Notes: a model not told the origin generated them from the letters alone. A stretch of DNA of 64,000 bases from Thalassobacter stenotrophicus (GCF_001458315.1 NZ_CYRX01000010.1:1-64000); one strand, 5' to 3'. Counted from the stretch's first letter, positions 47,450 through 58,291 are shown. Numbers and translations: made by a program.

Positions 47450-48450
47450 AGGCTTTGGTTTACACAGGCGTGGAAGCGCTTTCATACATGGATGTGCCTG
47501 ATCCGGTGCCCGCTGAGGGCGAGGTTTTGGTCAAAATTCAAGCCTCCGGAATTTGCGGCTCTGATATGCACGCGTTTCTGGGTCACGACGCACGGCGTCC
47601 TGCGCCATTGATCCTTGGGCATGAGGCTGCAGGCATCATCACCGGCGGCGTCCGTGACGGCGAACGCGTGACGATTAACCCATTGATGGCATGTGGTGTT
47701 TGCCTTGATTGCGAGCGAGGACACACCAACCTTTGCGCGCATCGACAGATCATTTCCATGACACCCCGCGAAGGCGCTTTTGCGGATTATGTCGCGATCC
47801 CTGCACATAATTTGGTCACCGTACCTGATCACGTGCCTTTTGAGCATGCCGCCCTCGCGGAGCCAATTGCCTGTGGATGGCAGGGGGCGCGGCAGGCGCT
47901 TCACGGCTTTAGCCAACCAACGGCAGAGCTGTCCGCCCTTGTTCTGGGCGGTGGGGCGATTGGTGTCGGCGCGGCACTGTCCCTAAAGGCGCAAGGCGTT
48001 GAAAAGGTGTCTATTCTAGAACCCAACCCAATCCGCCGAGCACGGCTCGAAAGCCTTGATGGCATCACGATCCTGAGCCCTGAAGAAACCCCGGATGAAG
48101 GTACCGCCGATATCGTCGTGGATGCGGTCGGCTATGCCGCCACCCGTGTTACGGCCAGTCGGTGCGCCGCGCGCGGTGGGGCAATTGTGCACATCGGGCT
48201 CGGAGAAGATGAAGGCGGCCTTGATATTCGTCGCATGACGCTTCTTGGGATCCGTTTTTTGGGCATCTACACCTATACGACCCAGGATTTCAAAGACACT
48301 GCTCAGGCAATCTTTGATGGTCGCATGGGGCGGTTAGATTGGATCGACATGCGTCCGCTTTCACAAGGTGCAAGCGCTTTCACTGATATCCGCGCCGGCG
48401 CAACATCCGCTGCGAAAATTATCCTCAACCCTACATCCGGCTCGGTTTGA
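47446..48450 (+). CDS. hpsP: Zinc alcohol dehydrogenase, probable dihydroxypropanesulfonate 2-dehydrogenase
   Basis: A 334-residue medium-chain dehydrogenase. The catalytic zinc site is in GICGSDMHAF and LGHEAAG, the structural zinc cluster in CGVCLDCERGHTNLC, and the NAD motif in VLGGGAIGVG. Its stereochemical partner would be the SDR before it (HpsO/HpsP pair). ATG 47446 is coupled by ATGA; the longer frame to 47380 lies inside the SDR gene. Confidence 0.7.
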   Translation: MKALVYTGVEALSYMDVPDPVPAEGEVLVKIQASGICGSDMHAFLGHDARRPAPLILGHEAAGIITGGVRDGERVTINPLMACGVCLDCERGHTNLCAHRQIISMTPREGAFADYVAIPAHNLVTVPDHVPFEHAALAEPIACGWQGARQALHGFSQPTAELSALVLGGGAIGVGAALSLKAQGVEKVSILEPNPIRRARLESLDGITILSPEETPDEGTADIVVDAVGYAATRVTASRCAARGGAIVHIGLGEDEGGLDIRRMTLLGIRFLGIYTYTTQDFKDTAQAIFDGRMGRLDWIDMRPLSQGASAFTDIRAGATSAAKIILNPTSGSV

Positions 48451-48477
48451 GCCATCACCCTCAAGGAGTATAAGCCC

Positions 48478-48975
48478 TTGTCAATAAGCAAGAAAATCGT
48501 TGACGATTTCGTCGCAAACGATGTGTCCTTTATTACGACGGTTCCGTGCAAACAGCTCGGCGGCGTTATCGAAGAGTGCGAAGCGCGCCCCGAGATTTAC
48601 CACATTCCGTCGAACAAAGAAGACGAAGGCATGGGCCTGTGCGCTGGCGCATTCATGGGCGGCAAACGCCCGGCGATCATTATGCAGAACACTGCAATCG
48701 GTGTGACAATCAACACGCTCGTGACCCTCACGCAGTTTTACCGGATGCCTCTGCCGATGCTGATTTCGTACCGGGGTGAGCTAAAAGAGCCAGTGGCCTG
48801 CCAAGCGGAGATGGCCGTTCACACCAAGGCCTTGTTGGCACAGCTGAACATCCCGACATACCATTTTCACAAGGAAGCCGACGTTGAAGAATTCGACGCG
48901 ATCCTGAAATACACCTTCATGTGCAACAAACCCGTCGCGATCCTGACTGATGCGACGTTCTGGGGAGGTTACTGA
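48478..48975 (+). CDS. comD: Sulfopyruvate decarboxylase alpha subunit
   Basis: A 165-residue TPP-enzyme PYR domain. Visible are SFITTVPCKQLGG, IPSNKEDEGMGLCAGAFMGGKRP (including the catalytic Glu that activates TPP) and QNTAIGVTINTLVTL. With ComE it decarboxylates 3-sulfopyruvate to sulfoacetaldehyde. TTG start with AAGGAG nine bases upstream, an unusual start codon here. The gene is separate from comE, as in roseobacters, whereas methanogen and fused forms exist. Confidence 0.87.
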   Translation: MSISKKIVDDFVANDVSFITTVPCKQLGGVIEECEARPEIYHIPSNKEDEGMGLCAGAFMGGKRPAIIMQNTAIGVTINTLVTLTQFYRMPLPMLISYRGELKEPVACQAEMAVHTKALLAQLNIPTYHFHKEADVEEFDAILKYTFMCNKPVAILTDATFWGGY

Positions 48976-48976
48976 T

Positions 48977-49531
48977 ATGATCCGCTCTGAAATTCTGCGC
49001 GAAATCGCACCAATTCTGCGCCCGCATCTTGTTGTGTGTAACATCGGTCTGCCCAGCCAAGAGCTGCATTCTATCGATGATCAGCCCACCAACTTCTACA
49101 TGCTGGGTACCATGGGTCTGGCCAGTTCGATCGGTTTGGGCGTCGCTTTGGCGCAGGACAAAACCGTTATTTCGATTGATGGCGACGGTTCAATCCTGAC
49201 CAACATGGGCACATTGCCTACCATTGCCAACAATGTGGCAGACAATTTCATCCTTTTGATCGTTGATAACGGCTCTTACGGTTCAACCGGTGATCAGCCG
49301 ACATACGCCGGCAAACTTACGTCCTTGACCGCAGTGGCCAAGGCCTGTGGCTGTGAAAACGTGGTGGAATGCCAAGACGTCGACACCGGAAAAGTGCTGC
49401 AAGAGGCGATCGACAGCAAAAAGATGACGATCATTGTGTGCAAATGCGACAGCGGCAACATCAAACTACCTGTCATCACTCGCGACCCGGTCAATATCCG
49501 GGATCGGTTTATGGAGGCGGTGAAAGCCTAA
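48977..49531 (+). CDS. comE: Sulfopyruvate decarboxylase beta subunit
   Basis: A 184-residue TPP-binding PP domain. The TPP/Mg motif runs from DGDGSILTNMG through NFILLIVDNGSYGSTG. It binds the cofactor pyrophosphate and completes the ComDE active site. ATG 48977 has GGGGAGG upstream; the earlier GTG/TTG frame at 48950 overlaps comD and is rejected. Confidence 0.87.
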   Translation: MIRSEILREIAPILRPHLVVCNIGLPSQELHSIDDQPTNFYMLGTMGLASSIGLGVALAQDKTVISIDGDGSILTNMGTLPTIANNVADNFILLIVDNGSYGSTGDQPTYAGKLTSLTAVAKACGCENVVECQDVDTGKVLQEAIDSKKMTIIVCKCDSGNIKLPVITRDPVNIRDRFMEAVKA

Positions 49532-49534
49532 GCC

Positions 49535-50659
49535 ATGATCCGCGGCCCCTGGAAAACCGACATTCATTCATACGAAGATGCCCGGGCTGCGGCCCAGCGG
49601 TATCTGCCTTGGATGGTGTTCGACTATATCGATGGGGCCGCGGGCACAGGGGCAGGGGAGGCGCGCAATCGTGCGGCTCTCCGCTCCATTCAATTGACCC
49701 CTCGCGTTCTGCGCAACGTCAGCGCTCGGGATATTTCGACCACAGTTTTTGACCAGCTCTGTCAGGTGCCCTTCGGCATCGCGCCCATGGGGATGTGCAA
49801 TCTATCGCGACCAGGCGCGGACCTGATGTTGGCCAAGATTGCAGCGCAACACAATGTCCCCATTGGCGCATCAACTGTTGCGTCTACATCATTGGAAGAT
49901 ATGCATAAAGCCTCTGATGGCAATGCGTGGTTTCAACTCTACTTCAGCGGTGATGGTTCCGGCACGGAGCGGCTTGTTCAGCGCGCCAAAGACGCCGGTT
50001 ACAAGACATTGATTGTCACTTTGGACGTGCCAGAGGTCGGTCGCAGACCGCGTGAATTGCGCCGTGGCTTCAAAATGCCGTTCAAGATTGGCCTGCCGCA
50101 GTTCATTGATTTTGCGCTCCATCCCGAATGGTCCATCGGTTCATTGATCGCGGGCAAACCGGACATGGCCAACTTCACCGAACCAGGTTGGGAATTTGAT
50201 CGCACCGAAAGCCGCGCGCGCGCCGATTGGGGCTTTTTGAAGCGTATCCGCCAGATGTGGGACGGCAATCTGGTGGCCAAAGGGGTTTGTCACGTGGGCG
50301 ATGCGCTCAAATTGCGCGACGCTGGTGTTGATGCGATCCAAGTCTCAAGCCACGGTGGCCGTCAGCTGGACAGCGGCGTGCCACCAATCGAAGCGCTGCT
50401 AGATATCCGCAACGCAATCGGTCCAGACTTTCCGTTATTCTATGACACCGGCGTGCGAAGCGGCGAGGACATTGTGAAGGCCTATGTCCAAGGTGCATCG
50501 TTCGTGTTCTTGGGGCGTGGAATGCAATTCGCGTGCGCAGCCGGTGGGGCCGCAACGCTGGCGCAATACTGGGATTTGCTAGCGCAAGATGTCTCAATCA
50601 CGATGGCGCAGCTCGGATGCACGACGATTGAAGAACTCAAACATCTGCGGATGCAATAA
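49535..50659 (+). CDS. slcD: FMN-dependent (S)-sulfolactate dehydrogenase-like
   Basis: A 374-residue alpha-hydroxy-acid oxidase/lactate dehydrogenase-family TIM barrel. Motifs: FDYIDGAAGTG, APMGMCNLSRPGADL, the catalytic SSHGGRQLDSG (the His and Arg near residue 270), and DTGVRSGEDIVKA for FMN phosphate. In this operon it should oxidise sulfolactate to sulfopyruvate, feeding ComDE. The name SlcD rests on context plus family; a plain lactate or mandelate dehydrogenase is the alternative. It is the last gene of the operon. Confidence 0.78.
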   Translation: MIRGPWKTDIHSYEDARAAAQRYLPWMVFDYIDGAAGTGAGEARNRAALRSIQLTPRVLRNVSARDISTTVFDQLCQVPFGIAPMGMCNLSRPGADLMLAKIAAQHNVPIGASTVASTSLEDMHKASDGNAWFQLYFSGDGSGTERLVQRAKDAGYKTLIVTLDVPEVGRRPRELRRGFKMPFKIGLPQFIDFALHPEWSIGSLIAGKPDMANFTEPGWEFDRTESRARADWGFLKRIRQMWDGNLVAKGVCHVGDALKLRDAGVDAIQVSSHGGRQLDSGVPPIEALLDIRNAIGPDFPLFYDTGVRSGEDIVKAYVQGASFVFLGRGMQFACAAGGAATLAQYWDLLAQDVSITMAQLGCTTIEELKHLRMQ

Positions 50660-50749
50660 ATTAAATCAATGACTTGCGGAGCACTCTTTATCTATGCAAG
50701 TCAGGTAGAATACATAATATTGATTATGGGACTTATGACCTGAGGAAGC

Positions 50750-51532
50750 TCAATCCCACAATGGCGCCCGCTTTTCAAGGAATGCTGCGATCCCTTCGGC
50801 GGCTTCATCGCCTTCCCAAGTATCCGCCAGTGCCTCAATCGACGCATCGATGATCTCTGTCGTGATTGGTGCCCCAAGCTTACGTGCCATCGCTTTCGCG
50901 GCGCCGACAGCACGCGGCGCAACCTTCAGATAAGGCGCGGCTTCTTGCATCGCACGTGCGCTCAATTCGGCCTCAGGTACAACGTCCGCAACCAAACCAA
51001 GCGCCCGCGCTTCAGCCGCATCAAACCGCCGAGCCGACATAAACACACGCCGCGCAGCACCCTCGCCCAAACGCGCAACCACATACGGCCCAATCGTCGC
51101 CGGTATCAGCCCAAGCCGCGTTTCTGTCAGGCCAAACGTTGCAGTATCCGCGGCGATCACTACGTCACACACACAGGCCAAGCCCACGCCGCCGCCCATC
51201 GCAGCCCCGTGGATTTCCGCGATCAATGGCACTGGCATTTCGTTCAAAGCATTGAACATCATGGCAAGTTTACGGGCTTCGACGATCCGTGTCGCACGAT
51301 CAGCCTTGATCTGATCATGCATCCATCCCAAGTCACCACCAGCACAGAAAACAGATCCTTCACCCCGAAGGATAATGGCCCGTGCGGTCGGATTTTTGGC
51401 CATTTCTATTGCAAAATCAGTCAGTTCCGCAATCATTGTGGCTGACAAAGCGTTCCGTTTTTCTGGCCGGTTGAGTGTCAAGACCATTACGCCAGAACCA
51501 TCTGACGCGATATGCAGGGTTTCATACGCCAT
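50750..51532 (-). CDS. liuC: 3-Methylglutaconyl-CoA hydratase
   Basis: A 260-residue crotonase-fold enzyme. GEGSVFCAGGDLGWM and GAAMGGGVGLACVCDVVIA form the oxyanion hole; LTETRLGLIPATIGPYVV carries one catalytic Glu. In the leucine pathway it hydrates methylglutaconyl-CoA to HMG-CoA. It is the last gene of the long minus-strand operon and overlaps the HMG-CoA lyase start by one base (TAATG). Assignment comes from position beside the carboxylase and lyase. Confidence 0.85.
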   Translation of the reverse strand: MAYETLHIASDGSGVMVLTLNRPEKRNALSATMIAELTDFAIEMAKNPTARAIILRGEGSVFCAGGDLGWMHDQIKADRATRIVEARKLAMMFNALNEMPVPLIAEIHGAAMGGGVGLACVCDVVIAADTATFGLTETRLGLIPATIGPYVVARLGEGAARRVFMSARRFDAAEARALGLVADVVPEAELSARAMQEAAPYLKVAPRAVGAAKAMARKLGAPITTEIIDASIEALADTWEGDEAAEGIAAFLEKRAPLWD

Positions 51533-52386
51533 TACTCTGGTCCCTTTAAGGTCTTGGCAAATTGCGATGCCTGAGCCAGAGCATCTTGGCTAATCCCACT
51601 CTCAAACCCACGTTTCTCAAGGTGTACCACAAGGTCCTCTGTGGCTAGATTGCCTTGCGCGCCCGGCGCATATGGACAGCCACCCAAGCCACCAATGGCA
51701 CTATCAAAGATGCGCAAACCGTATTCCAAGGCCACGTCGACATTATCAAGCGCCAGCCCATTCGTTGCGTGAAAATGCCCCGCCAATTGGGCTGCCGGCA
51801 TAACAAGCAAGACCGCGTCCAGCATTGCCGCGATCCGGTCAGGCGTGCCCTGCCCGATTGTATCGCCGAGCGAAATCTCAGTGCATCCCATAGCGGCAAA
51901 TGCCTCAACCACGCGGACCACATCCGAGGGCGAAACCGGGCCATCATAGGGACAGTCCGTCACGCACGAGACGTATCCGCGAACGGGCAACCCAGCAGAT
52001 TGGGCCTCCGTTGCAACTTCAGAAAATAGATGAATACTATCCTCTACAGACTTGTTTATATTAGCCTTGCTAAAACCTTCTGAGGCAGAAGCGAAGATTG
52101 CGACACCATCAACTTTCGCCTCAACCGCCCTCTTTAGCCCCCGCAAATTCGGCGTGAGGGCTGTGTAACGTACGCCAGCCGTACGTGTCATTCCCGACAA
52201 CACTTCAGCCCCATCAGCCATCTGTGGCACCCATTTTGGGCTGACGAAACTGGCCACCTCGATCTCGGGGAAACCGCACTTGCTCAACAGGTCAACCAGC
52301 GCGATCTTTTTCTCCGTCGGGATCAGGGCTGCGATATTTTGCAATCCATCACGCGGCCCAACTTCAACAATTCGAACATCAGTCAT
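51532..52386 (-). CDS. liuE: Hydroxymethylglutaryl-CoA lyase
   Basis: A 284-residue TIM-barrel lyase splitting HMG-CoA to acetyl-CoA and acetoacetate. EVGPRDGLQN at the N-terminus, VSCVTDCPYDG, and the metal ligands in HFHATNG are present, as is GLGGCPYAPGAQGNLATEDLV, which has the catalytic Cys. ATG 52386 overlaps the MccA stop; the longer ATG at 52407 is less typical. Confidence 0.93.
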   Translation of the reverse strand: MTDVRIVEVGPRDGLQNIAALIPTEKKIALVDLLSKCGFPEIEVASFVSPKWVPQMADGAEVLSGMTRTAGVRYTALTPNLRGLKRAVEAKVDGVAIFASASEGFSKANINKSVEDSIHLFSEVATEAQSAGLPVRGYVSCVTDCPYDGPVSPSDVVRVVEAFAAMGCTEISLGDTIGQGTPDRIAAMLDAVLLVMPAAQLAGHFHATNGLALDNVDVALEYGLRIFDSAIGGLGGCPYAPGAQGNLATEDLVVHLEKRGFESGISQDALAQASQFAKTLKGPE

Positions 52387-54355
52387 CTTGGGTCTCTTCG
52401 AACTCAATCAAGACGGCGTTGTCACTAACCTGCGTGCCCGGAACCACTGTGACGGACGATATGACACCGTCTTTGGGGGCCACGAGTGTGTGCTCCATCT
52501 TCATGGCTTCCATCACGATCAGCGGCGTACCTGCCTCAACATGATCACCGACTGCACATGAAACTGCTTTGATCACCCCTGGCATAGGCGCCGTGATACG
52601 GCCATCACCTGCGGCTGCCTCTGCTTGTCCGCCCTGCGGACGCCGTTTGAAGACAAAGGCTTTGCTCTGAGAAAAGACGGTGACAGTCTCTTTGTCACGA
52701 TGCACGCGATAAGAGCGCCCCGGCCCATCGTCCTGTGACACAAGAATTCGGGCATCATCGCGCATTTCCACGATGTAAAGGCTTTCATCGACGATGTAAC
52801 CGCTCTCACCGGCATCCGTCACGCCGACTTCAACGCTTTGATCACCGTGCGCAAGGTGACAAACATAGCGCGCCTGCCCCCATGCACGCCATCCGCGCAG
52901 TGGCTGTGCCTGAAGCAAATCCAACATAGTGAGAGCCGCGAGCGCCCATGAAGCCGCGTCCGGTTCACTATCTTGTGTCAACGTATCCAGATGGTTTTCA
53001 ATCAACCCGGTATGGACCGCTCCGGTCTCAAAAGCAGACAAAGAGGCCAATTGATGAAGAAACGTGACATTCGTTGTCGGCCCCACGATGCGCGTATCTT
53101 CAAGAGCCTGCGTTAGCCGCGAAAGCGCTGCCTCACGCGTATCACCGTGGGTGATGAGCTTGGCAATCATCGGATCGTACCAGGCGCTGATCGCATCCCC
53201 CTGCGCCACGCCACTATCTACCCGAATATCACCGTGCGCAAAGGACGCCCCAGGCGGAAACGCGACCTGAGCACAGCGCCCCGTTGCAGGCAGAAAGCCC
53301 TTGGGGACATCCTCGGCATAAATGCGCGCCTCCATCGCATGTCCACTAAGGGGGATATCAGCCTGCTCTAGCGGCAACGGGAGGCCCGCAGCAACGTTAA
53401 GCTGCCATTCAACAAGATCAATTTCGGTGATCGCTTCGGTGACCGGATGTTCAACCTGAAGGCGCGTGTTCATTTCCATAAACCAGCATCCGTCGGCCCT
53501 TAGCGGGCCAGAGCCATCCACGATGAATTCAACCGTCCCTGCCCCGACATATTTGACCGCCCGCGCAGCACGTAGGGCGATATCACCCAAGTGTGCGCGC
53601 AGTTCTGGCGTCATTCCGGGCGCCGGAGCCTCCTCGATAACTTTTTGATGACGGCGTTGAAGCGAGCAGTCACGTTCATAAAGATGAACAAAATTCCCGT
53701 GGCTGTCGGCAAACACCTGCACTTCAATATGCCGAGGATGGGTGATGAATTTTTCGATCAAAACAGATGGATCGCCGAAGCTGGCTTCACCCTCTCGTTG
53801 GGCGCCTTCAAGCGCCTGCAAGAAATCCTCAGGGCGCGTGACATGGCGCATTCCCTTGCCCCCACCACCCGCGCGAGCCTTGATCATGACAGGATAGCCG
53901 ATTTCAGCGGCCTGTTGCGCGAGAACTTCAGGAGATTGATCCGCCCCGTGGTACCCCGGCACGACCGGCACGCCGGCTTCAGCCATCAACGCCTTTGCCG
54001 CATCCTTAAGCCCCATTGCGCGGATGGCCGACGCAGGTGGGCCGACGAAGACGGCACCAGCCCCCTCGACAGCCTCCACAAATGCGGCGTTTTCCGAGAG
54101 AAACCCATAGCCCGGATGAACCGCATCCGCCCCAGTAAGCCGGATTGCAGCAATTAGATTATCGATATTCAGGTAGCTTTCCTGCGCGACCGCGGGGCCA
54201 ATATACGCGGTCTCATCCGCCATTCGCACATGCTGCGCATCGCGATCGGCATCGGAATAAACAGCAACCGTACGGATCCCCATGCGACGCGCAGTGGAGA
54301 TAACTCGGCACGCAATTTCGCCCCTATTGGCGATTAAGAGTTTTTTAATTCCCAT
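52379..54355 (-). CDS. liuD: Methylcrotonyl-CoA carboxylase alpha (biotin) subunit
   Basis: A 658-residue biotin carboxylase plus biotin carrier. Residues 1-445 form the biotin carboxylase with ATP-grasp (KARAGGGGKGMRHV, EMNTRLQVEHPVTE). The C-terminal 75 residues are the lipoyl-like biotin domain with the modified Lys in EAMKMEHTL. It makes carboxybiotin for the beta subunit. Propionyl- or geranyl-CoA carboxylase are the alternatives, less likely with isovaleryl-CoA dehydrogenase, HMG-CoA lyase and hydratase beside it. Confidence 0.92.
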   Translation of the reverse strand: MGIKKLLIANRGEIACRVISTARRMGIRTVAVYSDADRDAQHVRMADETAYIGPAVAQESYLNIDNLIAAIRLTGADAVHPGYGFLSENAAFVEAVEGAGAVFVGPPASAIRAMGLKDAAKALMAEAGVPVVPGYHGADQSPEVLAQQAAEIGYPVMIKARAGGGGKGMRHVTRPEDFLQALEGAQREGEASFGDPSVLIEKFITHPRHIEVQVFADSHGNFVHLYERDCSLQRRHQKVIEEAPAPGMTPELRAHLGDIALRAARAVKYVGAGTVEFIVDGSGPLRADGCWFMEMNTRLQVEHPVTEAITEIDLVEWQLNVAAGLPLPLEQADIPLSGHAMEARIYAEDVPKGFLPATGRCAQVAFPPGASFAHGDIRVDSGVAQGDAISAWYDPMIAKLITHGDTREAALSRLTQALEDTRIVGPTTNVTFLHQLASLSAFETGAVHTGLIENHLDTLTQDSEPDAASWALAALTMLDLLQAQPLRGWRAWGQARYVCHLAHGDQSVEVGVTDAGESGYIVDESLYIVEMRDDARILVSQDDGPGRSYRVHRDKETVTVFSQSKAFVFKRRPQGGQAEAAAGDGRITAPMPGVIKAVSCAVGDHVEAGTPLIVMEAMKMEHTLVAPKDGVISSVTVVPGTQVSDNAVLIEFEETQDD

Positions 54356-54364
54356 AAACCTGTC

Positions 54365-55969
54365 CTACATCCGAAATACGCCAAATCGGGTGTCCCCGAT
54401 TGGCGCGTTAGCACAGGCCGATAGCGAAAGGCCGAGGATATCGCGTGTTTTGCGCGGATCGATAATACCATCGTCCCACAACCGCGCCGAGGCATAGAGT
54501 GGATGGGACTGGGCTTCAAACATGTCGAGCGTGGGTTGCTTGAATGCGGCTTCGTCCTCCTCGCTCCACTCGCCACCCTTACGCTCAATTCCATCGCGCT
54601 TTACGGTCGCCAGAACACCGGCCGCCTGCGCGCCGCCCATGACCGAAATCCGACTGTTCGGCCACGTCCAAACAAACCGCGGATCATACGCGCGCCCGCA
54701 CATCCCGTAGTTGCCAGCACCAAACGAACCACCGATCAGCACCGTCACCTTGGGCACCGCAGATGTTGCCACAGCGGTCACAAGCTTGGCGCCGTCCTTC
54801 GCGATGCCGCCGCTTTCGTAGGCGCGACCGACCATAAATCCTGTGATATTTTGCAAAAAGATCAATGGTATTTTGCGCTGAGAGCACAATTCGACAAAAT
54901 GCGCGCCCTTCAATGCGGCCTCTGAGAACAGGACGCCATTGTTGCCGATGATGCCGACAGTTTGGCCCCAAATCTCTGCGAAGCCGCACACGAGGGTCGT
55001 GCCAAAACGCGCTTTGAATTCGTCAAACCGCGATCCGTCTACCAGCCGTGCAATCACCTCACGCACGTCATATGGGGTGCGTAAATCGGCGGGAACCACG
55101 CCGAGCAATTCGGACGGATCAAACAGCGGAGCGTCGTGATCCGCTAGCAGCGCGCGTTCCTTTTGTGGACCGAGCGAGGATACTGCTTGGCGGACCAGTT
55201 CCAACGCGTGTGCATCGTTCTCCGCCAAATAATCCGCAACACCCGAAAGGCGCGTATGAACGTCACCACCCCCTAAATCTTCGGCATTAACAACTTCGCC
55301 AGTGGCAGCCTTGACCAAGGGGGGACCGGCCAAAAAGATCGTGCCCTGTTCCTTAACAATGATCGTGACATCAGACATCGCTGGCACATACGCACCACCA
55401 GCGGTACACGACCCCATTACGGCTGCGATCTGCGGGATGCCTTTGGCGGACATATTGGCTTGGTTAAAGAAAATCCGGCCAAAATGGTCACGATCGGGAA
55501 AGACCTCATCCTGATTGGGCAGGTTCGCACCGCCACTGTCGACAAGGTAGATACAGGGCAGGTGGTTGGCCTCAGCAATCTCTTGAGCGCGGAGGTGTTT
55601 CTTAACAGAGACGGGAAAATACGTACCGCCCTTAACTGTTGCGTCGTTGCAAAGGATCATCACCTCGCGCCCGCAGACGCGACCAATCCCAGCCACCATG
55701 CCGCCAGCAGGACAGGCGTCATCATACATTCCGTGCGCTGCGAAAAGACCGACCTCAAGGAACGGTGAGCCCGGATCGAGCAGTTGATCCACTCGGTCGC
55801 GCGTGAGCAGTTTGCCCCGCTCAACGTGCCGCGCGCGCGATGCATCACTGCCACCACGCAACGCGGCCTCGGCCACCTCTTGCACCTCGCCAAGGGCTTC
55901 TAGGTGCGCATGTTCGTTGGCCTTGTAAGTGTCTGATCCAACGACAATCGATGAGGTCAAAACGCCCAT
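54365..55969 (-). CDS. liuB: Methylcrotonyl-CoA carboxylase beta subunit
   Basis: A 534-residue carboxyltransferase with two crotonase-like halves. [24 protein letters not shown] near the N-terminus, [37 protein letters not shown] and [20 protein letters not shown] are typical of the MCC beta family. It transfers carboxylate to 3-methylcrotonyl-CoA. It lies between the dehydrogenase and the alpha subunit; it overlaps the dehydrogenase stop by one base. Confidence 0.95.
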   Translation of the reverse strand: MGVLTSSIVVGSDTYKANEHAHLEALGEVQEVAEAALRGGSDASRARHVERGKLLTRDRVDQLLDPGSPFLEVGLFAAHGMYDDACPAGGMVAGIGRVCGREVMILCNDATVKGGTYFPVSVKKHLRAQEIAEANHLPCIYLVDSGGANLPNQDEVFPDRDHFGRIFFNQANMSAKGIPQIAAVMGSCTAGGAYVPAMSDVTIIVKEQGTIFLAGPPLVKAATGEVVNAEDLGGGDVHTRLSGVADYLAENDAHALELVRQAVSSLGPQKERALLADHDAPLFDPSELLGVVPADLRTPYDVREVIARLVDGSRFDEFKARFGTTLVCGFAEIWGQTVGIIGNNGVLFSEAALKGAHFVELCSQRKIPLIFLQNITGFMVGRAYESGGIAKDGAKLVTAVATSAVPKVTVLIGGSFGAGNYGMCGRAYDPRFVWTWPNSRISVMGGAQAAGVLATVKRDGIERKGGEWSEEDEAAFKQPTLDMFEAQSHPLYASARLWDDGIIDPRKTRDILGLSLSACANAPIGDTRFGVFRM

Positions 55970-57132
55970 TAGGACATGGCTCCCATCATCTCACGACCGA
56001 TAAGCATGCGACGGATCTCAGAGGTCCCTGCCCCGATCTCCATCAGTTTGGCATCACGGAAAATCCGGGCAACGGCACTGTCGTTGACGAACCCCGCACC
56101 GCCCATGGCCTGCACCCCTTGGTGCGCCACGTTCATTGCCTCCTCCGAGGCATATAGTACGCACGCGCTGGCGTCTTGGCGCGTCACCTCACCCCGATCA
56201 CAAGCGGCAGCAACGGCATAAACGTAAGCCCGGGCAGAATTCATCTTGGTGTACATATCCGCAATTTTGCCCTGCATGAGCTGGAAGTTTCCAACCGGCT
56301 GGCCGAACTGCTTGCGCTGAGCCACGTAGGGCATCACCTCATCAAGGCACGCCGCCATAATCCCGGTGCCAATGCCCGACAGCACAACCCGTTCATAATC
56401 AAGGCCGGACATCAGGACCTGAACGCCCCGCCCTTCTTCGCCAAGGACGTTGTCATAGGGCACCTCGACGTTGTCAAAAACCAGCTCAACCGTGTTGGAC
56501 CCTCGCATCCCCAATTTGTCAAAATGCGCCGATTGCGTGAAGCCGGGCATGTCTTTTTCGATCAGAAATGCGGTTATACCTTTGCTACCAGCCTCCGGGT
56601 CGGTTTTTGCGTAAACGACCAATGTGCCAGCTTCACCGCCGTTGGTGATCCAGTACTTTGTGCCGTTTAACAGGTAATGATCATTACGTTTTTCCGCGCG
56701 CAGCTTCATCGATACAACATCTGAGCCCGAGCCGGCTTCGGACATTGCCAAAGCACCAACCTTCGCCCCAGACATCAAATCCGGCAAGTAGCGCGCCTTT
56801 TGCTCAGCCGAGCCGTTGATCGCAATTTGGTTAACGCACAGATTTGAATGCGCTCCATAAGACAGCGAAACGGACGCGCTTGCGCGGGCGATTTCCTCAA
56901 CCGCGACCACGTGAGCGAGGTACCCCATGCCTGACCCGCCGTCCGCCTCTGGCACGGTAATGCCCAAAAGGCCCAGCTCACCAAGCTCTTTCCACATATC
57001 TTCGGGAAAACAATTGGTTGCGTCAATTTCTGCCGCGCGTGGCTTCAACCGCTCTTGTGCCCAACGATGGACCATATCACGCAGCGCGTCGATCTCTTCT
57101 CCGAGGCCGAAATTCATTGTTGCTGTGAACAT
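55969..57132 (-). CDS. liuA: Isovaleryl-CoA dehydrogenase
   Basis: A 387-residue acyl-CoA dehydrogenase. The catalytic Glu lies in [17 protein letters not shown], the helix-G position peculiar to isovaleryl-CoA dehydrogenase. [20 protein letters not shown] and [16 protein letters not shown] are also present. It converts isovaleryl-CoA to 3-methylcrotonyl-CoA. A near-perfect fit with the carboxylase genes downstream. Confidence 0.94.
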   Translation of the reverse strand: MFTATMNFGLGEEIDALRDMVHRWAQERLKPRAAEIDATNCFPEDMWKELGELGLLGITVPEADGGSGMGYLAHVVAVEEIARASASVSLSYGAHSNLCVNQIAINGSAEQKARYLPDLMSGAKVGALAMSEAGSGSDVVSMKLRAEKRNDHYLLNGTKYWITNGGEAGTLVVYAKTDPEAGSKGITAFLIEKDMPGFTQSAHFDKLGMRGSNTVELVFDNVEVPYDNVLGEEGRGVQVLMSGLDYERVVLSGIGTGIMAACLDEVMPYVAQRKQFGQPVGNFQLMQGKIADMYTKMNSARAYVYAVAAACDRGEVTRQDASACVLYASEEAMNVAHQGVQAMGGAGFVNDSAVARIFRDAKLMEIGAGTSEIRRMLIGREMMGAMS

Positions 57133-57148
57133 CTGTTCTTCCTCTGCC

Positions 57149-58291
57149 TTAACCTTGCACCATCGCGCGTGCGATGATCATCCGCATAATCTCATTCGTG
57201 CCTTCAAGGATTTCGTGCACGCGCAAATCGCGGACGCGTTTTTCGATCCCGTAGTCAGATAAATATCCATACCCACCATGTAGTTGCAGGCAATCGTTCA
57301 CAACTCGAGAGCCCGCTTCGGTCACGAACTTTTTGGCAATGGCGCAATGGTGGGTCGCGTCAGGCGCCTTATTATCTAGCTTCCACGCCGCTTGACGCAG
57401 CAAAACGCGGGCGGCTTGCAACTCAACCTCCATATCAGCCAAACGGAATTGCAGCGCTTGGAATTGATCAATCGAACGACCAAATGCTTTACGCTCCGCC
57501 ATATAAGCCAGCGTATCATCAAGTGCCGCTTGTGCCGCGCCGAGCGAGCAGGCCGCGATGTTCAACCGTCCTCCATCAAGCCCCGCCATTGCATAGGAAA
57601 AGCCGCGCCCTTCCTCACCCAACAGGTTCTCGGCCGGGACTTTACAATCGTCTAGCTGAACCTGACGGGTGGGTTGGTTGCGCCAACCCATCTTGTCCTC
57701 AAGCCCGCCAAACGATAGACCATCCGCGTCTTTTTCAACGATGAGAGCGCTTACACCCTTTGGTCCTGGCTCGCCCGTGCGGCTCATAACGATGTAAGCG
57801 TCCGCATAACCGCCGCCAGAAATGAACGCCTTGGTCCCCGTCAGCGCGTAGCCTTCGTTTGTCCGCTCTGCGCGTGTTTTCAAAGCGGCAGCGTCCGACC
57901 CTGATCCCGGCTCCGTAAGGCAATACGCGAAAAACCGCTCCATCGAGACAGCACCCGGCAGCATGCGGCCTTTGAGGTCTGCATCACCAAAGCGATCAAT
58001 CATACCGGCGCACATGTTGTGAATAGACAAGAACGCCGCCACAGACGCGCATCCCCGCGACAGCGCTTCGAACACTAAGGTGCCATCCAACCGAGAGAGG
58101 CCCGAACCGCCCGCGTCTTCGGACACGAACAAACCGCCAAATCCCAACTCGGCCAGCTTGGGCCACAGGTCTTTTGGAATTTCGCCCGCTGTGTCCCACG
58201 CGGCTGCGTGTGGGGCAATCTCAGCCTCAGTAAAGGCTTTGGCCATGTCGAAAATGGCTTCTTGTTCGGGGCTTAGTGCGAAATCCATCAT
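57149..58291 (-). CDS. Acyl-CoA dehydrogenase, isobutyryl-CoA-type
   Basis: A 380-residue acyl-CoA dehydrogenase. [42 protein letters not shown] and [17 protein letters not shown] (Glu in the usual C-terminal position) are seen. The sequence looks like ACAD8-type isobutyryl-CoA dehydrogenases of valine catabolism; 2-methylbutyryl-CoA is an alternative. It follows the SDR directly (TAGATG junction), so one operon serves more than leucine. Confidence 0.82.
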   Translation of the reverse strand: MMDFALSPEQEAIFDMAKAFTEAEIAPHAAAWDTAGEIPKDLWPKLAELGFGGLFVSEDAGGSGLSRLDGTLVFEALSRGCASVAAFLSIHNMCAGMIDRFGDADLKGRMLPGAVSMERFFAYCLTEPGSGSDAAALKTRAERTNEGYALTGTKAFISGGGYADAYIVMSRTGEPGPKGVSALIVEKDADGLSFGGLEDKMGWRNQPTRQVQLDDCKVPAENLLGEEGRGFSYAMAGLDGGRLNIAACSLGAAQAALDDTLAYMAERKAFGRSIDQFQALQFRLADMEVELQAARVLLRQAAWKLDNKAPDATHHCAIAKKFVTEAGSRVVNDCLQLHGGYGYLSDYGIEKRVRDLRVHEILEGTNEIMRMIIARAMVQG

